Origin: an uncultured Bacteroidota bacterium | GTDB taxonomy: Bacteria; Bacteroidota; Bacteroidia; Chitinophagales; Chitinophagaceae | Reading direction: 5' to 3' | NCBI GenBank assembly: GCA_938008665.1 | Contig: CALLKA010000120.1 | Location: forward strand, 1-6,883 | Length of the DNA: 6,883 nt | In this document: positions 6,861 to 6,883 of the stretch, piece by piece | Layout: each line of letters starts with the position of its first letter | Numbering within the stretch: the first letter of the stretch is position 1 | Program-made: the position numbers and the translations under genes | The notes under the pieces: generated by a model | Told to the model about the DNA's origin: nothing | The model's input: only the letters and a program-made list of their open reading frames with translations | The model's database searches: none

Positions 6861-6883
6861 AGATCGGAAGAGCACACGTCTGA
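6861..6883 (+). other. Illumina TruSeq adapter (index side), not biological
   Basis: The last 23 bases begin AGATCGGAAGAGC and match the TruSeq read-through adapter. They happen to continue the giant reading frame as RSEEHTS, a peptide that arises from this adapter. The true sequence ends at base 6860. Confidence 0.98.

Overview
The window is a 6.83-kb piece of AT-rich bacterial DNA bounded on both sides by Illumina TruSeq adapter sequence (1-26 and 6861-6883). The biological insert is therefore about 27-6860. It holds 162 bases of non-coding leader and then one giant open reading frame that starts at 189 and is still open where the insert ends, giving 2,224 codons without a stop. No other gene, RNA gene, mobile element or CRISPR array is supported.

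The likely host is a Bacteroidota bacterium, possibly a Chitinophagaceae or Flavobacteria relative. The reasons are low GC, heavy use of AAT, ATT, AGA and TTA codons, no Shine-Dalgarno sequence before the start, and a very large Asn/Ser/Thr-rich secreted multidomain protein of the kind these bacteria export by the type IX system. This is inference. No phylogenetic marker is present, and the C-terminus, where a type IX sorting domain would sit, is missing.

Protein layout by residue: signal peptide 1-28, with a 25-residue tandem duplication over its cleavage region (26-75). Next come two tandem copies of a Ser/Thr-rich beta module plus a Big_2 bacterial Ig-like domain (82-264 and 273-454). Three right-handed parallel beta-helix cassettes follow (461-834, 1188-1554, 1749-2062). 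Each opens with a (G)DTI...NGTY-type motif and closes with DIGAFE or DIGAEQ. Fibronectin-III-like domains separate the cassettes. The linker after cassette 1 carries a C-type lectin domain (914-1044) that appears to be nested inside an Fn3 domain. The last 65 residues begin a region I do not recognise.

Taken together, the parts suggest a cell-surface or released adhesin or glycan-binding protein. Ig-like and Fn3 domains would act as spacers, the beta-helices as elongated and possibly glycan-binding stalks, and the lectin domain as a Ca2+-dependent sugar binder. No catalytic residues can be assigned to the beta-helices from sequence alone. The points most worth following up are the lectin nested in Fn3, its complete mannose-type Ca2+ site without the usual disulfides, the threefold cassette architecture, and the duplicated signal-peptide junction. 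The in-frame read-through into adapter must be trimmed before any protein is deposited.
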